DNA of 64,000 nucleotides from UBA8828 sp964510855 (GCA_964510855.1 CAZEDB010000001.1:1-64000), one strand, 5' to 3'. Positions 24,945 to 34,730 are shown, numbered from the stretch's first letter. The notes: generated by a model not told the origin, from the sequence alone. Made by a program: numbers and translations.

Positions 24945-26131
24945 GACGTGAGTTTAATAAAGGTGCGCTTGCCAGCTTGGATAACCAACTCAGCTGAAGG
25001 GCGAGCAATGCGGTGACTGCGATCCGCAACCTTATCGTCACCCACCTTAACCGCCCCCCCTTCGATGAGGCGGATAATTTCTTTCTTAGAAGGGAAGAGG
25101 CCGGTCGCGGCAAGGACATCGACGACTAAAGCGTCGGTATCAGCCGAGACAAGTGCGCCCCAGGCAAAGGCAGGCATATCGTCGCGCACTAAGCCTTTAG
25201 AGAAAACATTTTCAAACTGTGCCCGTTCATACTGCCCGGCCTCATCGCCGTGGAATTTTGCAGTAAGTGCAGAGGCTAATTGTTTTTTCATCTCCATAGG
25301 ATGAGCGGCCTGACGGCGCGCAATATCCGCTTCATCACTCCCCATTAACAAACGCCAGTAGGTCCACATGGTAGCGTCGGGAATCGACATGACTTTTCCG
25401 AAAATATCTTTCGCAGAGTCGTTGAAGGCAATGTAGTTGCCGAGGGACTTAGACATCTTTTGTACGCCATCTAAACCCACCAAAAGCGGCATGGTTAATA
25501 CCGCCTGAGGGGGCTGACCCGCAGCTAGCTGCAGATCTCGGCCTACCAACATATTAAACAGCTGATCACTGCCGCCCATTTCTAGATCTGCCCGTACTTC
25601 CACAGAGTCATGGCCCTGCAAAAGCGGGTAAAGAAATTCAACTAAGGAAATAGGCGTACCCTGGGTATGCCGCTTTGAAAAATCGTCTCGGGCTAGCATC
25701 TGTTGCACCGTCATGTGACGGCAAAGTTGAATCGCCTCTAAGAAGGTCATGCGACCAAACCAATCACCGTTACGCACCACCTCGGTGCGGGCAGAATCAA
25801 GAATGCGATACGCTTGCTCGAGGTAGGTCTTGGCGTTGGCTGAAATTTCTTCTGGGGTAAGAACCGGACGGGTCGAGGAGCGCCCTGTGGGGTCACCTAC
25901 CCGCGTGGTGAAATCACCAATCAATAGCACCGCTTGGTGGCCAAGGTCTTGCAGCTCACGTAATTTATTTAGGCACACCATGTGGCCAAAAGTTAAATCG
26001 GGCCGGGTGGGATCGACCCCAAGTTTAATCCTGAGAGGTTTGCCCGTAGCCAGACAGGCCAACAACGCATCCTCGCCAATGAGGCGTTCGGTGCGTGCCT
26101 TGATGGCGGCCAACTGGGCAACAGGAGTCAT
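24941..26131 (-). CDS. tyrS: Tyrosyl-tRNA synthetase (HIGH motif reads TFGH)
   Basis: A 396-residue class I synthetase that charges tRNA-Tyr. LGVDPTRPDLTFGHMVCLNK, VLLIGDFTTRVGDPTGRSST, HMTVQQMLARDDF, PLLQGHDSVEVRADLEMGGS and DQLFNM are typical of the TyrZ-like bacterial TyrRS branch. KMSKSLGN is intact. A C-terminal S4-like RNA-binding domain covers about 335-396 (KKEIIRLIEGGAVKVGDDKV). The first His of the HIGH signature is Thr 47 (TFGH instead of HLGH or HIGH); the last His (50) is kept, as is the DPT motif upstream. No T-box is expected or seen. Confidence 0.94.
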   Translation of the reverse strand: MTPVAQLAAIKARTERLIGEDALLACLATGKPLRIKLGVDPTRPDLTFGHMVCLNKLRELQDLGHQAVLLIGDFTTRVGDPTGRSSTRPVLTPEEISANAKTYLEQAYRILDSARTEVVRNGDWFGRMTFLEAIQLCRHMTVQQMLARDDFSKRHTQGTPISLVEFLYPLLQGHDSVEVRADLEMGGSDQLFNMLVGRDLQLAAGQPPQAVLTMPLLVGLDGVQKMSKSLGNYIAFNDSAKDIFGKVMSIPDATMWTYWRLLMGSDEADIARRQAAHPMEMKKQLASALTAKFHGDEAGQYERAQFENVFSKGLVRDDMPAFAWGALVSADTDALVVDVLAATGLFPSKKEIIRLIEGGAVKVGDDKVADRSHRIARPSAELVIQAGKRTFIKLTS

Positions 26132-26181
26132 TCCCTAGACTGTCCACGCAACACCCCGCGGGGAAAAGGCAAAAATCTTAC

Positions 26182-29100
26182 CTAGTCGCGCGCGCTATAG
26201 CGGCGCTGCGGCGGCGAACTCGGGGGTACGGGTTCAATTTGGACACCGACACAAGCTGGGTGCTTACCTAACTCAGCGTAAATTGCGGGGTCAAAGAGCG
26301 TGGTCATACCCCGGGCTGCATCCGCCACTAACTGGCGGCCATCAGGCTGTAGGAAGGCCACTGAAACCGCGGTCGGGCCGTCAATTCGGCGAGCAACTTC
26401 TGATAATCGGGCAAGGAAGGCTTCAGCCTCGGGGCCGGGTTTCAGTACGAAGGTTGCCCGTGCTATCAACCCAGCACAGTCGCGTAGCGGCCGTAGGCTG
26501 TGTGCCTGCAAGGCCCACTCCCCGCGCTCTTCGCGATGCACGAGGCGACAATCTAGCGCCACCATGGCACCATCCATGAGCAGGGGTGCATCGCCCTCGC
26601 GAAGAGCAGCGGCTTTCTCATAAGCCTCAGTAAACATTAAGACCGGCACGGAGCGCCGGCGGTCGGCGACGGTGAAGACGGCCCATGGACGATTATCTTT
26701 TTTAGAAAGTTTTTTCTCCAGACCCCCAATAATGCCACAGATACGAACGATGTGACGTCCATCTTTAGGCAACGTCACTTCAGCTAATGAACCTTTGAAG
26801 GTAGCAATGGCTTCATCGAGACCATGGAAATCCGCCAGCGGGTGACCAGAAAGATACATGCCTAGTAATTCTTTTTCGTTACGCAGACGCTCCAGACGCG
26901 GCATGGGCTGGGATTTACGTAAAATAGGATCTCCGCCCGAAGCGTCGCCAGCTCCCATTAAATCAAACAAGCTACCCTGCCCTGCGGCACGCTCTTTACG
27001 CTCCGAAGCATGACGTCGACGCACCGACTCAATTGAATCAATCAGGTGTTGCCGGTCGTCTTTAGTATAATCAAGCGCTCCTGAACGCACCAAGCAGTCG
27101 AGCGTACGGGCGTTAACCTCGGTGTCTCCGAGTCGCCCCACTAAATCATCGAGCCCACGGAAAGGCCCACCTTTGGCTCGTTCAGCCACAATGGCATCGG
27201 CTGCCATTTGCCCCACGCCTTTAATTGCGCCTAAACCAAAGCGAATGGCGTTTTCGGCAAATGCGGGCGTAAAGTCGGTATCCGAATGATTCACATCGGG
27301 GCCGAGCATACGAATGCCTAGGGCTTCACACTCAGCAACAAACTCCCCGAGCTTATCTGAATTACCCTGCTCGGAGGTCATCAGAGCCGCCATGAATTCC
27401 ACGGGGTAATTCGCTTTTAAGTAACCCGTGCGATAAGATAGCAAGGCGTAGGCGGCAGAGTGAGATTTGTTAAATCCGTATTCGGCAAACTTTTCTAGAG
27501 TAGCGAAAATTTCTTCGGCTTTTTTACGAGGTAAAGCATGCGTACGCTCAGCACCAGCAATGAAGATGGCGCGCTGCTCATCCATTTCCTCTTTAATCTT
27601 CTTACCCATAGCGCGGCGGAGTAAATCGGCGCCGCCGAGCGAATAGCCGGCAATCACCCGGGCCGCCTCCATAACCTGTTCTTGATAAACTAAAATGCCG
27701 TAAGTCTCTTTAGCTACAGGCTCGAGCAAGGGGTGGGCGTAGCGAATGGTAGTTGGATCTTTCTTACCCCGAACATAGTCAGGGATGAATTGCATTGGGC
27801 CAGGGCGGTACAGAGCGATGAGGGCGACAATTTCGTCGATGCTTGAGATATCGAATTGACGACAAAGCGCCTGCATACCACCCGACTCTAACTGAAAGAC
27901 GCCAACGGTACGGGCTTCGTTAAGAAGTTTAAAGGTGGTGGTGTCGGTTAAGGGCAACTTCTCGACATCAAAGTCAGGCAGCTTGCGATGGCGGCGCACC
28001 AAGCGTTGGGCGTCATCAATCACGGTGAGGGTCTTGAGGCCTAAGAAGTCCATCTTCAGTAGCCCGAGCTTCTCCACTGGATCCTTAGCATACTGAGTGG
28101 TGAGGTCACCCTCCTGCATAGTTACTGGGATAATTTCGGTGAGCGGCCGGTCCGCGATAATCATCCCGCAGGCATGCTTACCGCTATTACGTACCATGCC
28201 CTCAATAACTCTTCCTTGTTCAAGAATTTCTCGTGCGACGGGATTAATTTCAGCTTCGTGGGCAAGTTCTGCAGATTTTTCGAGGGCATCTTCTAGGCTG
28301 ATATTCAAGTCATCAGGAACGAGTTTAGCTAGGCGATTGGTCTCAGGGAAATCGAGACCGCGAATACGTGCTAAGTCGCGCACCACCATTTTTGCGCCAA
28401 AGGTGCCGAAGGTAATAATGTTTGCGACCCGATCCTCACCATACTTCTTGCGTACATAGGCCACAACCTCGTCGCGCCGACGCATGCAAAAATCGATATC
28501 GAAGTCAGGTGCAGAAACCCGCTCGGGATTCAGGAAACGCTCGAAGAGGAGACCAAAGCGAATGGGGTCGAGGTCGGTAATCCGCAGGCAGTAGGCAACT
28601 AATGAGCCCGCGCCTGAGCCGCGACCTGGACCGACGGGGATACCTTGGCGACGGGCCCAATCAATAAAGTCCCAGACAATTAAAAAGTAATCGACGAAGC
28701 CCGTACCCGCAATCACGCCGAGTTCAAATTCCACCCGGCGGATTAACTCAGCCGGGCTGATTCCACCTTTAGCAGGGACAGTTTCATCTTGGCGCGCCTT
28801 AGCATCATCGAAGTTCACCCCGTAGCGCTCGAGTAGTCCCTTCCGCACTTCAGCAATCAGCCGTGAGCCAGCTGCGGCCATAGCCTTTCGACGCTCCTTG
28901 GAAATAACGGTTTCGGATGCCTTAGCACCATTGGCAGCTAACTGACGTTTAAGCGCTTCATACCCATCAAGAATGGGCTCAAGCCTAGGCTCAACCCGCG
29001 TGCGCTCGGAAACTTCTAGAGGGTAAACTGGATAGAGGCTTTGTCCGACGGGTAACTGCACGTCGCACATCTCAGCGATGGCAACGGTGTTGGTGAGGGT

Positions 29101-29919
29101 TTCGGGTGCTTCACTAAAAATGCGCCGCATTTCAGCCTCACCTTTAAGATAAAATTCGCGCGATGCATAACGCAGGCGGCGTTCATCCGACAAGCGGGCG
29201 CCCGTTTGAATACAGAGCATCGCATCATGGGCCCCATTGTGACCTGAATCGACGTAGTGGACGTCATTTGTTGCCACCGCACGCAGACCAAACTCTTTAG
29301 CGAGATCGAGTAAGGGGGCTAAGATGCTCTTTTGCTCCTCGAGCCCATGATCCATCAGTTCGATGACGAAGTTTTCCTTGCCGAAAATTTCGATAAACTT
29401 TCCGCAGGCAGCACGTGCACCATCGATATCGCCTCTTAACAAATGCTGTGGAATGACCCCTTGCAAACATCCACTGAAACCAATCAGGCCCTTAGCATGA
29501 GCGGCCAGTTTCTCAAGATCCGTGCGAGGTTTATAATGCAGACCTCGGGTGTGCGCATCCGAGACTAGGCGCGTTAAATTTTGGTAGCCTTCAAAGGTCT
29601 TAGCCAAAACCCCCATGTGGTAATACTTATGCTCCCGACGATCGGGCTTGTCGGTATTCCGGTGGTCCCAGACGAGGTACAGCTCACAACCCAATAGGGG
29701 CTTAATAGGTCGACCACCTTTTTTCGAAAGGGTCTTGGCTTCGTTCCAAAAATCAAAAAGGCCAAAAAGATTACCGTGGTCAGTAATGGCGACGGCCCGC
29801 ATCCCCATGTCGCAAGCCTTAGACATCAGCCGATCAATCCGGCTACAGCCATCGAGCATGCTATAGTCGGTGTGCACGTGGAGGTGCACAAAGTCTGGGC
29901 TATTGGGCTTATCAACCAT
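26182..29919 (-). CDS. dnaE: DNA polymerase III alpha subunit
   Basis: A 1245-residue replicative polymerase. The order is: PHP domain (FVHLHVHTDYSMLDGCSRID, AVAITDHGNLFG), palm with the catalytic aspartates (VSAPDFDIDFCMRRRDEVV), the GPGRGSGAGSLVAYCL loop, fingers, a tandem helix-hairpin-helix region (FGLGAIKGVGQMAADAIVAE) and an OB fold (VRICGIIGGLEKKLSKKDNR). The PHP domain keeps several metal-binding His/Asp. Length is slightly above the usual 1160. It appears monocistronic; no proofreading subunit is nearby. Confidence 0.96.
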   Translation of the reverse strand: MVDKPNSPDFVHLHVHTDYSMLDGCSRIDRLMSKACDMGMRAVAITDHGNLFGLFDFWNEAKTLSKKGGRPIKPLLGCELYLVWDHRNTDKPDRREHKYYHMGVLAKTFEGYQNLTRLVSDAHTRGLHYKPRTDLEKLAAHAKGLIGFSGCLQGVIPQHLLRGDIDGARAACGKFIEIFGKENFVIELMDHGLEEQKSILAPLLDLAKEFGLRAVATNDVHYVDSGHNGAHDAMLCIQTGARLSDERRLRYASREFYLKGEAEMRRIFSEAPETLTNTVAIAEMCDVQLPVGQSLYPVYPLEVSERTRVEPRLEPILDGYEALKRQLAANGAKASETVISKERRKAMAAAGSRLIAEVRKGLLERYGVNFDDAKARQDETVPAKGGISPAELIRRVEFELGVIAGTGFVDYFLIVWDFIDWARRQGIPVGPGRGSGAGSLVAYCLRITDLDPIRFGLLFERFLNPERVSAPDFDIDFCMRRRDEVVAYVRKKYGEDRVANIITFGTFGAKMVVRDLARIRGLDFPETNRLAKLVPDDLNISLEDALEKSAELAHEAEINPVAREILEQGRVIEGMVRNSGKHACGMIIADRPLTEIIPVTMQEGDLTTQYAKDPVEKLGLLKMDFLGLKTLTVIDDAQRLVRRHRKLPDFDVEKLPLTDTTTFKLLNEARTVGVFQLESGGMQALCRQFDISSIDEIVALIALYRPGPMQFIPDYVRGKKDPTTIRYAHPLLEPVAKETYGILVYQEQVMEAARVIAGYSLGGADLLRRAMGKKIKEEMDEQRAIFIAGAERTHALPRKKAEEIFATLEKFAEYGFNKSHSAAYALLSYRTGYLKANYPVEFMAALMTSEQGNSDKLGEFVAECEALGIRMLGPDVNHSDTDFTPAFAENAIRFGLGAIKGVGQMAADAIVAERAKGGPFRGLDDLVGRLGDTEVNARTLDCLVRSGALDYTKDDRQHLIDSIESVRRRHASERKERAAGQGSLFDLMGAGDASGGDPILRKSQPMPRLERLRNEKELLGMYLSGHPLADFHGLDEAIATFKGSLAEVTLPKDGRHIVRICGIIGGLEKKLSKKDNRPWAVFTVADRRRSVPVLMFTEAYEKAAALREGDAPLLMDGAMVALDCRLVHREERGEWALQAHSLRPLRDCAGLIARATFVLKPGPEAEAFLARLSEVARRIDGPTAVSVAFLQPDGRQLVADAARGMTTLFDPAIYAELGKHPACVGVQIEPVPPSSPPQRRYSARD

Positions 29920-30350
29920 CGTAGGTAAAGGTGGCTTGGGCAGACACTAGGGCAAGAGGGAAGGTCTATCTACCAAAGACTGGGCTAAACTACATCAGAG
30001 ATAGCCCATAGGCAGCAGGCTTATCATTAGTTTCAGAGGCGAGAAACAGTAACCAGAGATCGGGCTCCCCCAACTGGTTAGTGAACCATCCCAGCCTACC
30101 TAGGATAACTAGAAAACATAAACTCTATCGGCCCAAAGCTTTTAGAAGCCGTCTTCGTGCTTGGATGTCTAAGAAAAGTAGCGCTAAAGGGCCGAGTTGT
30201 TGCAACTGCCATCAAAGTGCGTAAGGGAGACTAAATAGGCATGGAATCCCACCATCCCAATGACGAAGTAGACGATCTTAAAGGTCACGCTCCAAGGGGC
30301 ACCGTCGGTTTTAAATTGAGCCTGCCAGCAAGACGTTTAACTCATTCCGT
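29920..30350. other. 431-base gap without a convincing gene; possible structured RNA
   Basis: This gap separates divergent dnaE and the GT10 gene. No recognisable protein or known RNA signature (tmRNA, RNase P, SRP, 6S core) could be seen. Fold potential is concentrated at 30128-30207: TCGGCCC (30128-30134) pairs with GGGCCGA (30189-30195), enclosing TTAGA/TCTAA and GAAG-CCGT-CTTC, and AGTTG-TTG-CAACT follows. Another hairpin, GGGCTA/TAGCCC, is at 29982-30007. A 42-codon reading frame starts at ATG 30241 with GGGAGA upstream and overlaps the next gene; it has no recognisable family. The gap must also hold the promoters of both neighbours. Confidence 0.35.
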
Positions 30351-31343
30351 GTGCGTCGAATTCGTCTAGCTTTTAGCGATTTCATTTTTTCCAACAATGC
30401 TCGAGATCGCATGGCTGGGTTTAACCCACATGACAACGTCTTCACGCGTCTACTTAAAAGCCGTTATACCCTAGAAATTGTACCAATGGAGGAGGCCGAG
30501 GTGCTCATTTACTCAGCCTTCGGAGAGGCCCACCAAAGATTTATAGGTAAAAAGATCTTTTATACCTCTGAAAATGTTTTACCTGACTTTAATGAATGCG
30601 ATTTTGCCGTTACTTTTAGTCATAGTGATGACCCTAGACACTATCGATTACCACAGTATGTCTTTTATGTCGAAGACCCCCAACAGTTAGTAAAGGGCGC
30701 TGACTATCGACCCGAGCACGTATTACAGACCAAAGAACACTTTTGTAATTTTGTAGTAAGTAACCCAAGGTGCCCTGAGCGTAACCAATTTTTCCGACTC
30801 CTTAATCGAAGGCAACGGGTTGATTCAGCGGGTCGGCATTTTAACAATATCGGAGGTGTGATTAAGGATAAGATCTCGTTTATAAAGAAGTATAAGTTCA
30901 CCCTAGCTTTTGAGAACTCATCGACCTCCGGCTACACTACTGAAAAATTAGTGGAGCCAATGCTGGCAGGAAGCATCCCGATATATTGGGGAAATCCTGA
31001 CGTCGGTCGCGATTTCAACCCTAAGAGTTTTATAAATGTTTCTGATTTTAGTAATTTTGATGAGGCCATTGATTACATTCTCAAAGTCGATGCCGAGCCT
31101 GAGCGTTACCTTGCCTATCTAAACGAGCCGTGGTTGAATCATAATCAGGTACCTGTATGGTTTAATAAAGAGAATCAGCTAGCCGCATGGATGGGTTTTA
31201 TTGATGCTTCTTGGGAAAAGCGCCGCCGAATTTATCAACGCCGGGGTCTGCGTGATCATGTTCGTGGCACGGGACTGGCCCGGCATTTATCGAGCCTTGG
31301 CTGCAAACTCGATGGCTTAGCCTGGAAGTTCGGCTGGCGTTAA
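30351..31343 (+). CDS. Glycosyltransferase family 10 (alpha-1,3-fucosyltransferase-like)
   Basis: A 330-residue enzyme of the GT10 type, which moves fucose from GDP-fucose to GlcNAc or glucose in LPS or polysaccharide. The nucleotide-sugar site reads KYKFTLAFENSSTSGYTTEK followed by LVEPMLAGSIPIYWGNPDV, the core GT10 signature. The N-terminal half has the acceptor-domain pattern (FYTSENVLPDFNECDFAVTF). GTG is the start. It is visibly more AT-rich than the housekeeping genes and opens the glycan island, so transfer is plausible. GDP-fucose synthesis genes are not in the window. Confidence 0.87.
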   Translation: MRRIRLAFSDFIFSNNARDRMAGFNPHDNVFTRLLKSRYTLEIVPMEEAEVLIYSAFGEAHQRFIGKKIFYTSENVLPDFNECDFAVTFSHSDDPRHYRLPQYVFYVEDPQQLVKGADYRPEHVLQTKEHFCNFVVSNPRCPERNQFFRLLNRRQRVDSAGRHFNNIGGVIKDKISFIKKYKFTLAFENSSTSGYTTEKLVEPMLAGSIPIYWGNPDVGRDFNPKSFINVSDFSNFDEAIDYILKVDAEPERYLAYLNEPWLNHNQVPVWFNKENQLAAWMGFIDASWEKRRRIYQRRGLRDHVRGTGLARHLSSLGCKLDGLAWKFGWR

Positions 31344-31445
31344 TCCTCAGCTATAAGAGCTTACTTGATGCAAAACATTATCTATTGGCTTACGGTATAA
31401 ATAGAAAAACCTTAAGGTAGTCGCAGTAAATGACCGATACGTACG

Positions 31446-32711
31446 TCATTTGCAAAAAGCCTTCGTCAGTCGTTCGACGAAGCGCTGCCGCGACAAGGTA
31501 GCACGGGTCTCAGCAGCAGCGACCCCTTGTCTATGTATCGCATCTGCAGGGAGCTCCGCGTAATACCTCAATCCATCACAAAGGGCTTCTGGGTTCCCAG
31601 GCGGCCCACAAAGCAGACCATTTACACCGTCTACGATAAGATCGGGGGCAATTCCAACCGATGTTGAGAGCACGGGGCGTCCAGATGCCATCGCTTCTGA
31701 AATCATCATAGGTCCAGCGTCATCGACTGAGGGAGAGACAAAAAAATCTGCCGCTTGATAGGCAGTGGACATAGTCTCATCGCCGGAAAGAAACCCGAGG
31801 TCGGTGAAAGTGATATATTTCAGGTTCGTAGGAAAGAACCCGCTTGGGCCAGCGCCAGCGACATGAAGTCGTACCCCGAGTTTATCGAGCCTGCCTAATG
31901 CCTCTAGAAAAACACCAAATCCTTTATAGGTTATCTGGGGGTCTACCGTGCGTACGAGGGCTACCCGCCGACTGTCTGCAGGCAGGCCTAAACGACGCCT
32001 CGCTTGTAGGGAATCGGTTACCTCAGGCAAACACTTCAGGTCCAAGGGAATAGGCAGCACGGTTTGCGAAAGACCTTGGAGTACGTGGCTTTCGCTGGCC
32101 TTGCGCGCCGACCAGTGGCTCTGGGCTAAGACAACGGCACCCGCCTTGCGCCAAACATGAGAGCGTGTAGCGGCCTGCCGGCGGGTGACATCATTATCAT
32201 CGATAGAATTAAGCGCTGGGCAGCTTCCGCACCCCTCGCGATATCGAGCGCAGGATAGGCTATAATGGCAGCCTCCTGTCATGTGCGCCATGTCCACCTG
32301 CCAGAGCCCAATCCTGGCGCCGAGTGCTTCGGCGATACGGACAACTGAGGCTGGCGACAGATAACCTCCCAGCCAATGCACTAAAACAATATCCCAGTGA
32401 GTCGAAATTTTACGGGCGTGCGCAATAATCGGTTCAGCAGGAAAAACTCCCTCGTCATCAAAATCGAATACCCCATCTAATTTTAGTCCGATACGGCCGA
32501 GTTTGCCGGCGAATCTGCGGCCGTGCCAGGCAACTGAACATACTGGCCCCAGCAACTTAGAGGCGTCGATGACCTCGGGCACAGGGCGCTTCTGTTTCAT
32601 CACATATGCCGTCGAATGTACGCCCTGTTCTAATAAAGCCTGATGAATTCGCATGAATCCAACGGCGGCGCCCCCACCGGCATCCATCTTGCATAAGTGG
32701 AGAATCCGCAT
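31446..32711 (-). CDS. Glycosyltransferase family 4
   Basis: A 421-residue GT-B retaining glycosyltransferase. The N-terminal domain begins MRILHLCKMDAGGGAAVGFM. The donor-binding domain has VALVRTVDPQITYKGFGVFL, LHVAGAGPSGFFP and DFFVSPSVDDAGPMMISEAM, with the E-x7-E pattern, then ASGRPVLSTSVGIAPDLI. A Cys cluster (CHYSLSCARYREGCGSCP) at about 152-170 is common in WcaC-like members of this group. The donor sugar is unknown. It is transcribed opposite to the genes on both sides. Confidence 0.87.
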   Translation of the reverse strand: MRILHLCKMDAGGGAAVGFMRIHQALLEQGVHSTAYVMKQKRPVPEVIDASKLLGPVCSVAWHGRRFAGKLGRIGLKLDGVFDFDDEGVFPAEPIIAHARKISTHWDIVLVHWLGGYLSPASVVRIAEALGARIGLWQVDMAHMTGGCHYSLSCARYREGCGSCPALNSIDDNDVTRRQAATRSHVWRKAGAVVLAQSHWSARKASESHVLQGLSQTVLPIPLDLKCLPEVTDSLQARRRLGLPADSRRVALVRTVDPQITYKGFGVFLEALGRLDKLGVRLHVAGAGPSGFFPTNLKYITFTDLGFLSGDETMSTAYQAADFFVSPSVDDAGPMMISEAMASGRPVLSTSVGIAPDLIVDGVNGLLCGPPGNPEALCDGLRYYAELPADAIHRQGVAAAETRATLSRQRFVERLTKAFCK

Positions 32712-32757
32712 TTACGTTGATTCTTCTTTAACTCACTGAGAGTGCAAGTCCTGCGTC

Positions 32758-33570
32758 ATGATGATAAGTACCGAAAAAATTATCCCAGAGATGCCTAAAC
32801 TTACCGTCGTTACTGTCACTTTTAATGACCTAAGCGGGCTCAAACTTACGCGTGAAAGCGTGTGTAAGGACGATGACACCGACTTCGAACACGTCGTTAT
32901 CGACGGGGGATCAAAAGACGGAACTATCGAATATCTCCAAGGACTTCCAGCCGACGTCAGGTGGGTAAGCGAAAAAGACCGGGGGCCGTATGACGCCATG
33001 AACAAAGGCGCCTCACTTGCCCGAGGAGAATGGGTGATGTTTCTTAACTCTGGTGACACTTTAGCAAAGCCTGGCAATCTGGCAAAACTAGTAGCAGCGG
33101 CAAATCAATCCGATGCCGGTTTGGTTTTCGGGGATCACTTCTATAAAGGCAAACTTAGGTCGGCAAAATCCTTGGAGCATTTACATAAACTCCTAAAAGA
33201 TGGGGACGTAAAAGGATGGTTGCGGGGGCATCCCTGTCATCAGGCGGTGATTGCTCGCCGACCATTACTGCTGGCTATGCCATTTGATCTAAGCTTCAAG
33301 ATAGCTGCCGATTTTCACTGGATGGAGCGCGTCCGCAGTAGTGGAGAGAAATCCCTCAAGGTCGACGGGCCCATCTGCGTCTACCAGCCAGGAGGCCTAT
33401 CTTCTCGAAGCCTCCTGCGCTGCACCATCGAATGGTGGAAGATTGTTAAACTCGCGGGCGGAACATCCTCCGTTTGTAGGGCCTTCTTCCTTAAATCATT
33501 GCGGAAACACGGGCGCCAAAAATGTAGGGCTTCTCTGATAGCGAAATTGAAGCGTTTACTTGGGCTATAA
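32758..33570 (+). CDS. Family 2 glycosyltransferase
   Basis: A 270-residue GT-A inverting glycosyltransferase. LTVVTVTFNDLSGLKLTRES starts the fold, FEHVVIDGGSKDGTIEYLQG binds the nucleotide, and DRGPYDAMNKGASLARGEWV with MFLNSGD gives the metal-binding Asp region. This pattern is shared with WcaA-like enzymes that build exopolysaccharide. ATG at 32758, 32761 or 32791 are all possible; the last begins right at the fold. It lies divergent from the GT4 gene. Confidence 0.86.
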   Translation: MMISTEKIIPEMPKLTVVTVTFNDLSGLKLTRESVCKDDDTDFEHVVIDGGSKDGTIEYLQGLPADVRWVSEKDRGPYDAMNKGASLARGEWVMFLNSGDTLAKPGNLAKLVAAANQSDAGLVFGDHFYKGKLRSAKSLEHLHKLLKDGDVKGWLRGHPCHQAVIARRPLLLAMPFDLSFKIAADFHWMERVRSSGEKSLKVDGPICVYQPGGLSSRSLLRCTIEWWKIVKLAGGTSSVCRAFFLKSLRKHGRQKCRASLIAKLKRLLGL

Positions 33571-33701
33571 TTTCAGCCTGTGTAGCTCCGATAACTTGTT
33601 TTTTCACGCGCTCTTAAAGAAACCAGTCGATTCATAAACGCTTTAACTGAAGGCATCTTTTCGATAAGTTAAGTCACCCGCCTTTATATAGAAGATATGC
33701 G

Positions 33702-34682
33702 ATGCATCCTAAAATGAATCCCCCTATCTATTTACTTACAACCTGTCTCAATTCCGTCGCCACCATCGATAAGACGCTATGGGGTGTTTTTTCGCAGGAA
33801 GGCGGCATCTCCATCCGCTACCATGTACAAGATGGTGGATCGACTGATGGAACTCTTGAAAAGTTAGCGTCTTGGGAAAAGCGGCTTTCAACAATGAGGG
33901 CGCAACTTCCATGCGAAATCGAGTTCAGCTACGACTCTCGACGAGATGGCGGAATGTACGAAGGAATCCGGGCCGGATTCGACCAAATGGGTGTACCCGA
34001 AAATGCACTCATGGGGTGGTGCAACGCGGATGACGTCGTATGGCAAGGCTCATTAGCTCACATCAATCACGTCGGTAGAGAATTTCCAGAGGTGCAATGG
34101 CTGTCCGGCTGGTCCACCGCATTCGATGAACTCGGGCGCTTCAAATGGATGCAGCAAGGCACCTTCTTTCCCCAGCAGATCCTTGCGGCAGGAATGGCCA
34201 ATGGAACCCACTGGTCTCACCTTCAGCAGGAAAGTACTTTTTGGCGGAAAAGACTTTGGGATAAGGTTGGGGGCATTGATCCATCCTTTAAACTGGCTGG
34301 CGACTGGGACCTTTGGCGACGCTTTGCGCAGCACGAAGAAATTGTTCATGTTGACCGGCAACTAGGCGCTTTTTATTTCCGCAAAGGCCAAAAGAGCTCT
34401 AACGCGGCGACCTACGCCAGCGAATGCATCGCGGCCTACCCTATGGCAGCTAGAGTCGCAGACTATCGACGGTTACTAACCTCTAAACCCAAGCTTGGCG
34501 TAACCCGCATAACAAATGATGAAAACGGTAAGCTTGTACGAGTTCACGATGAGGTTGATTCGATTTTAGGGGAAAAAATTCGTTTCAATCTACTCCCACT
34601 GTCTACTTATTTCCGGAATTTAAAACGACGCCACTATGCCTTGCGACGTCGGCATGAACGTCGGGTCAGCCGCGGTAGCTGA
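33702..34682 (+). CDS. Family 2 glycosyltransferase
   Basis: A 326-residue GT-A enzyme. PIYLLTTCLNSVATIDKTLW, IRYHVQDGGSTDGTLEKLAS, SRRDGGMYEGIRAGFDQMGV and MGWCNADDVVW give the typical nucleotide-sugar and metal sites. FWRKRLWDKVGGIDPSFKLA with GDWDLWRRFA is the acceptor-side motif. It resembles the WcaA-like group, as does the previous gene, but the two differ enough to be separate enzymes. The C-terminus is basic (RRRHERRVSRG), perhaps for membrane contact. Confidence 0.85.
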   Translation: MHPKMNPPIYLLTTCLNSVATIDKTLWGVFSQEGGISIRYHVQDGGSTDGTLEKLASWEKRLSTMRAQLPCEIEFSYDSRRDGGMYEGIRAGFDQMGVPENALMGWCNADDVVWQGSLAHINHVGREFPEVQWLSGWSTAFDELGRFKWMQQGTFFPQQILAAGMANGTHWSHLQQESTFWRKRLWDKVGGIDPSFKLAGDWDLWRRFAQHEEIVHVDRQLGAFYFRKGQKSSNAATYASECIAAYPMAARVADYRRLLTSKPKLGVTRITNDENGKLVRVHDEVDSILGEKIRFNLLPLSTYFRNLKRRHYALRRRHERRVSRGS

Positions 34683-34693
34683 CCATGATTGAT

Positions 34694-34713
34694 CCACAGA
34701 TATAAATCTGTGG
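34694..34713. terminator. Hairpin between convergent genes
   Basis: CCACAGAT-ATAA-ATCTGTGG, an 8-bp perfect stem lying between the ends of the GT2 gene (plus) and the FkbM gene (minus). No clear T-tract follows on either side, so it is a possible bidirectional terminator only. Confidence 0.45.
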
Positions 34714-34730
34714 TCACCTATAAAACAAAT

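Noticed and set aside
26150..26170. CCCCGCGGGG palindrome after dnaE as a terminator
   Set aside because: No loop and no T-tract directly after it on the minus strand.
30241..30369. 42-codon reading frame with GGGAGA upstream
   Set aside because: No recognisable protein features and it overlaps the GT10 start; kept only as part of the gap description.
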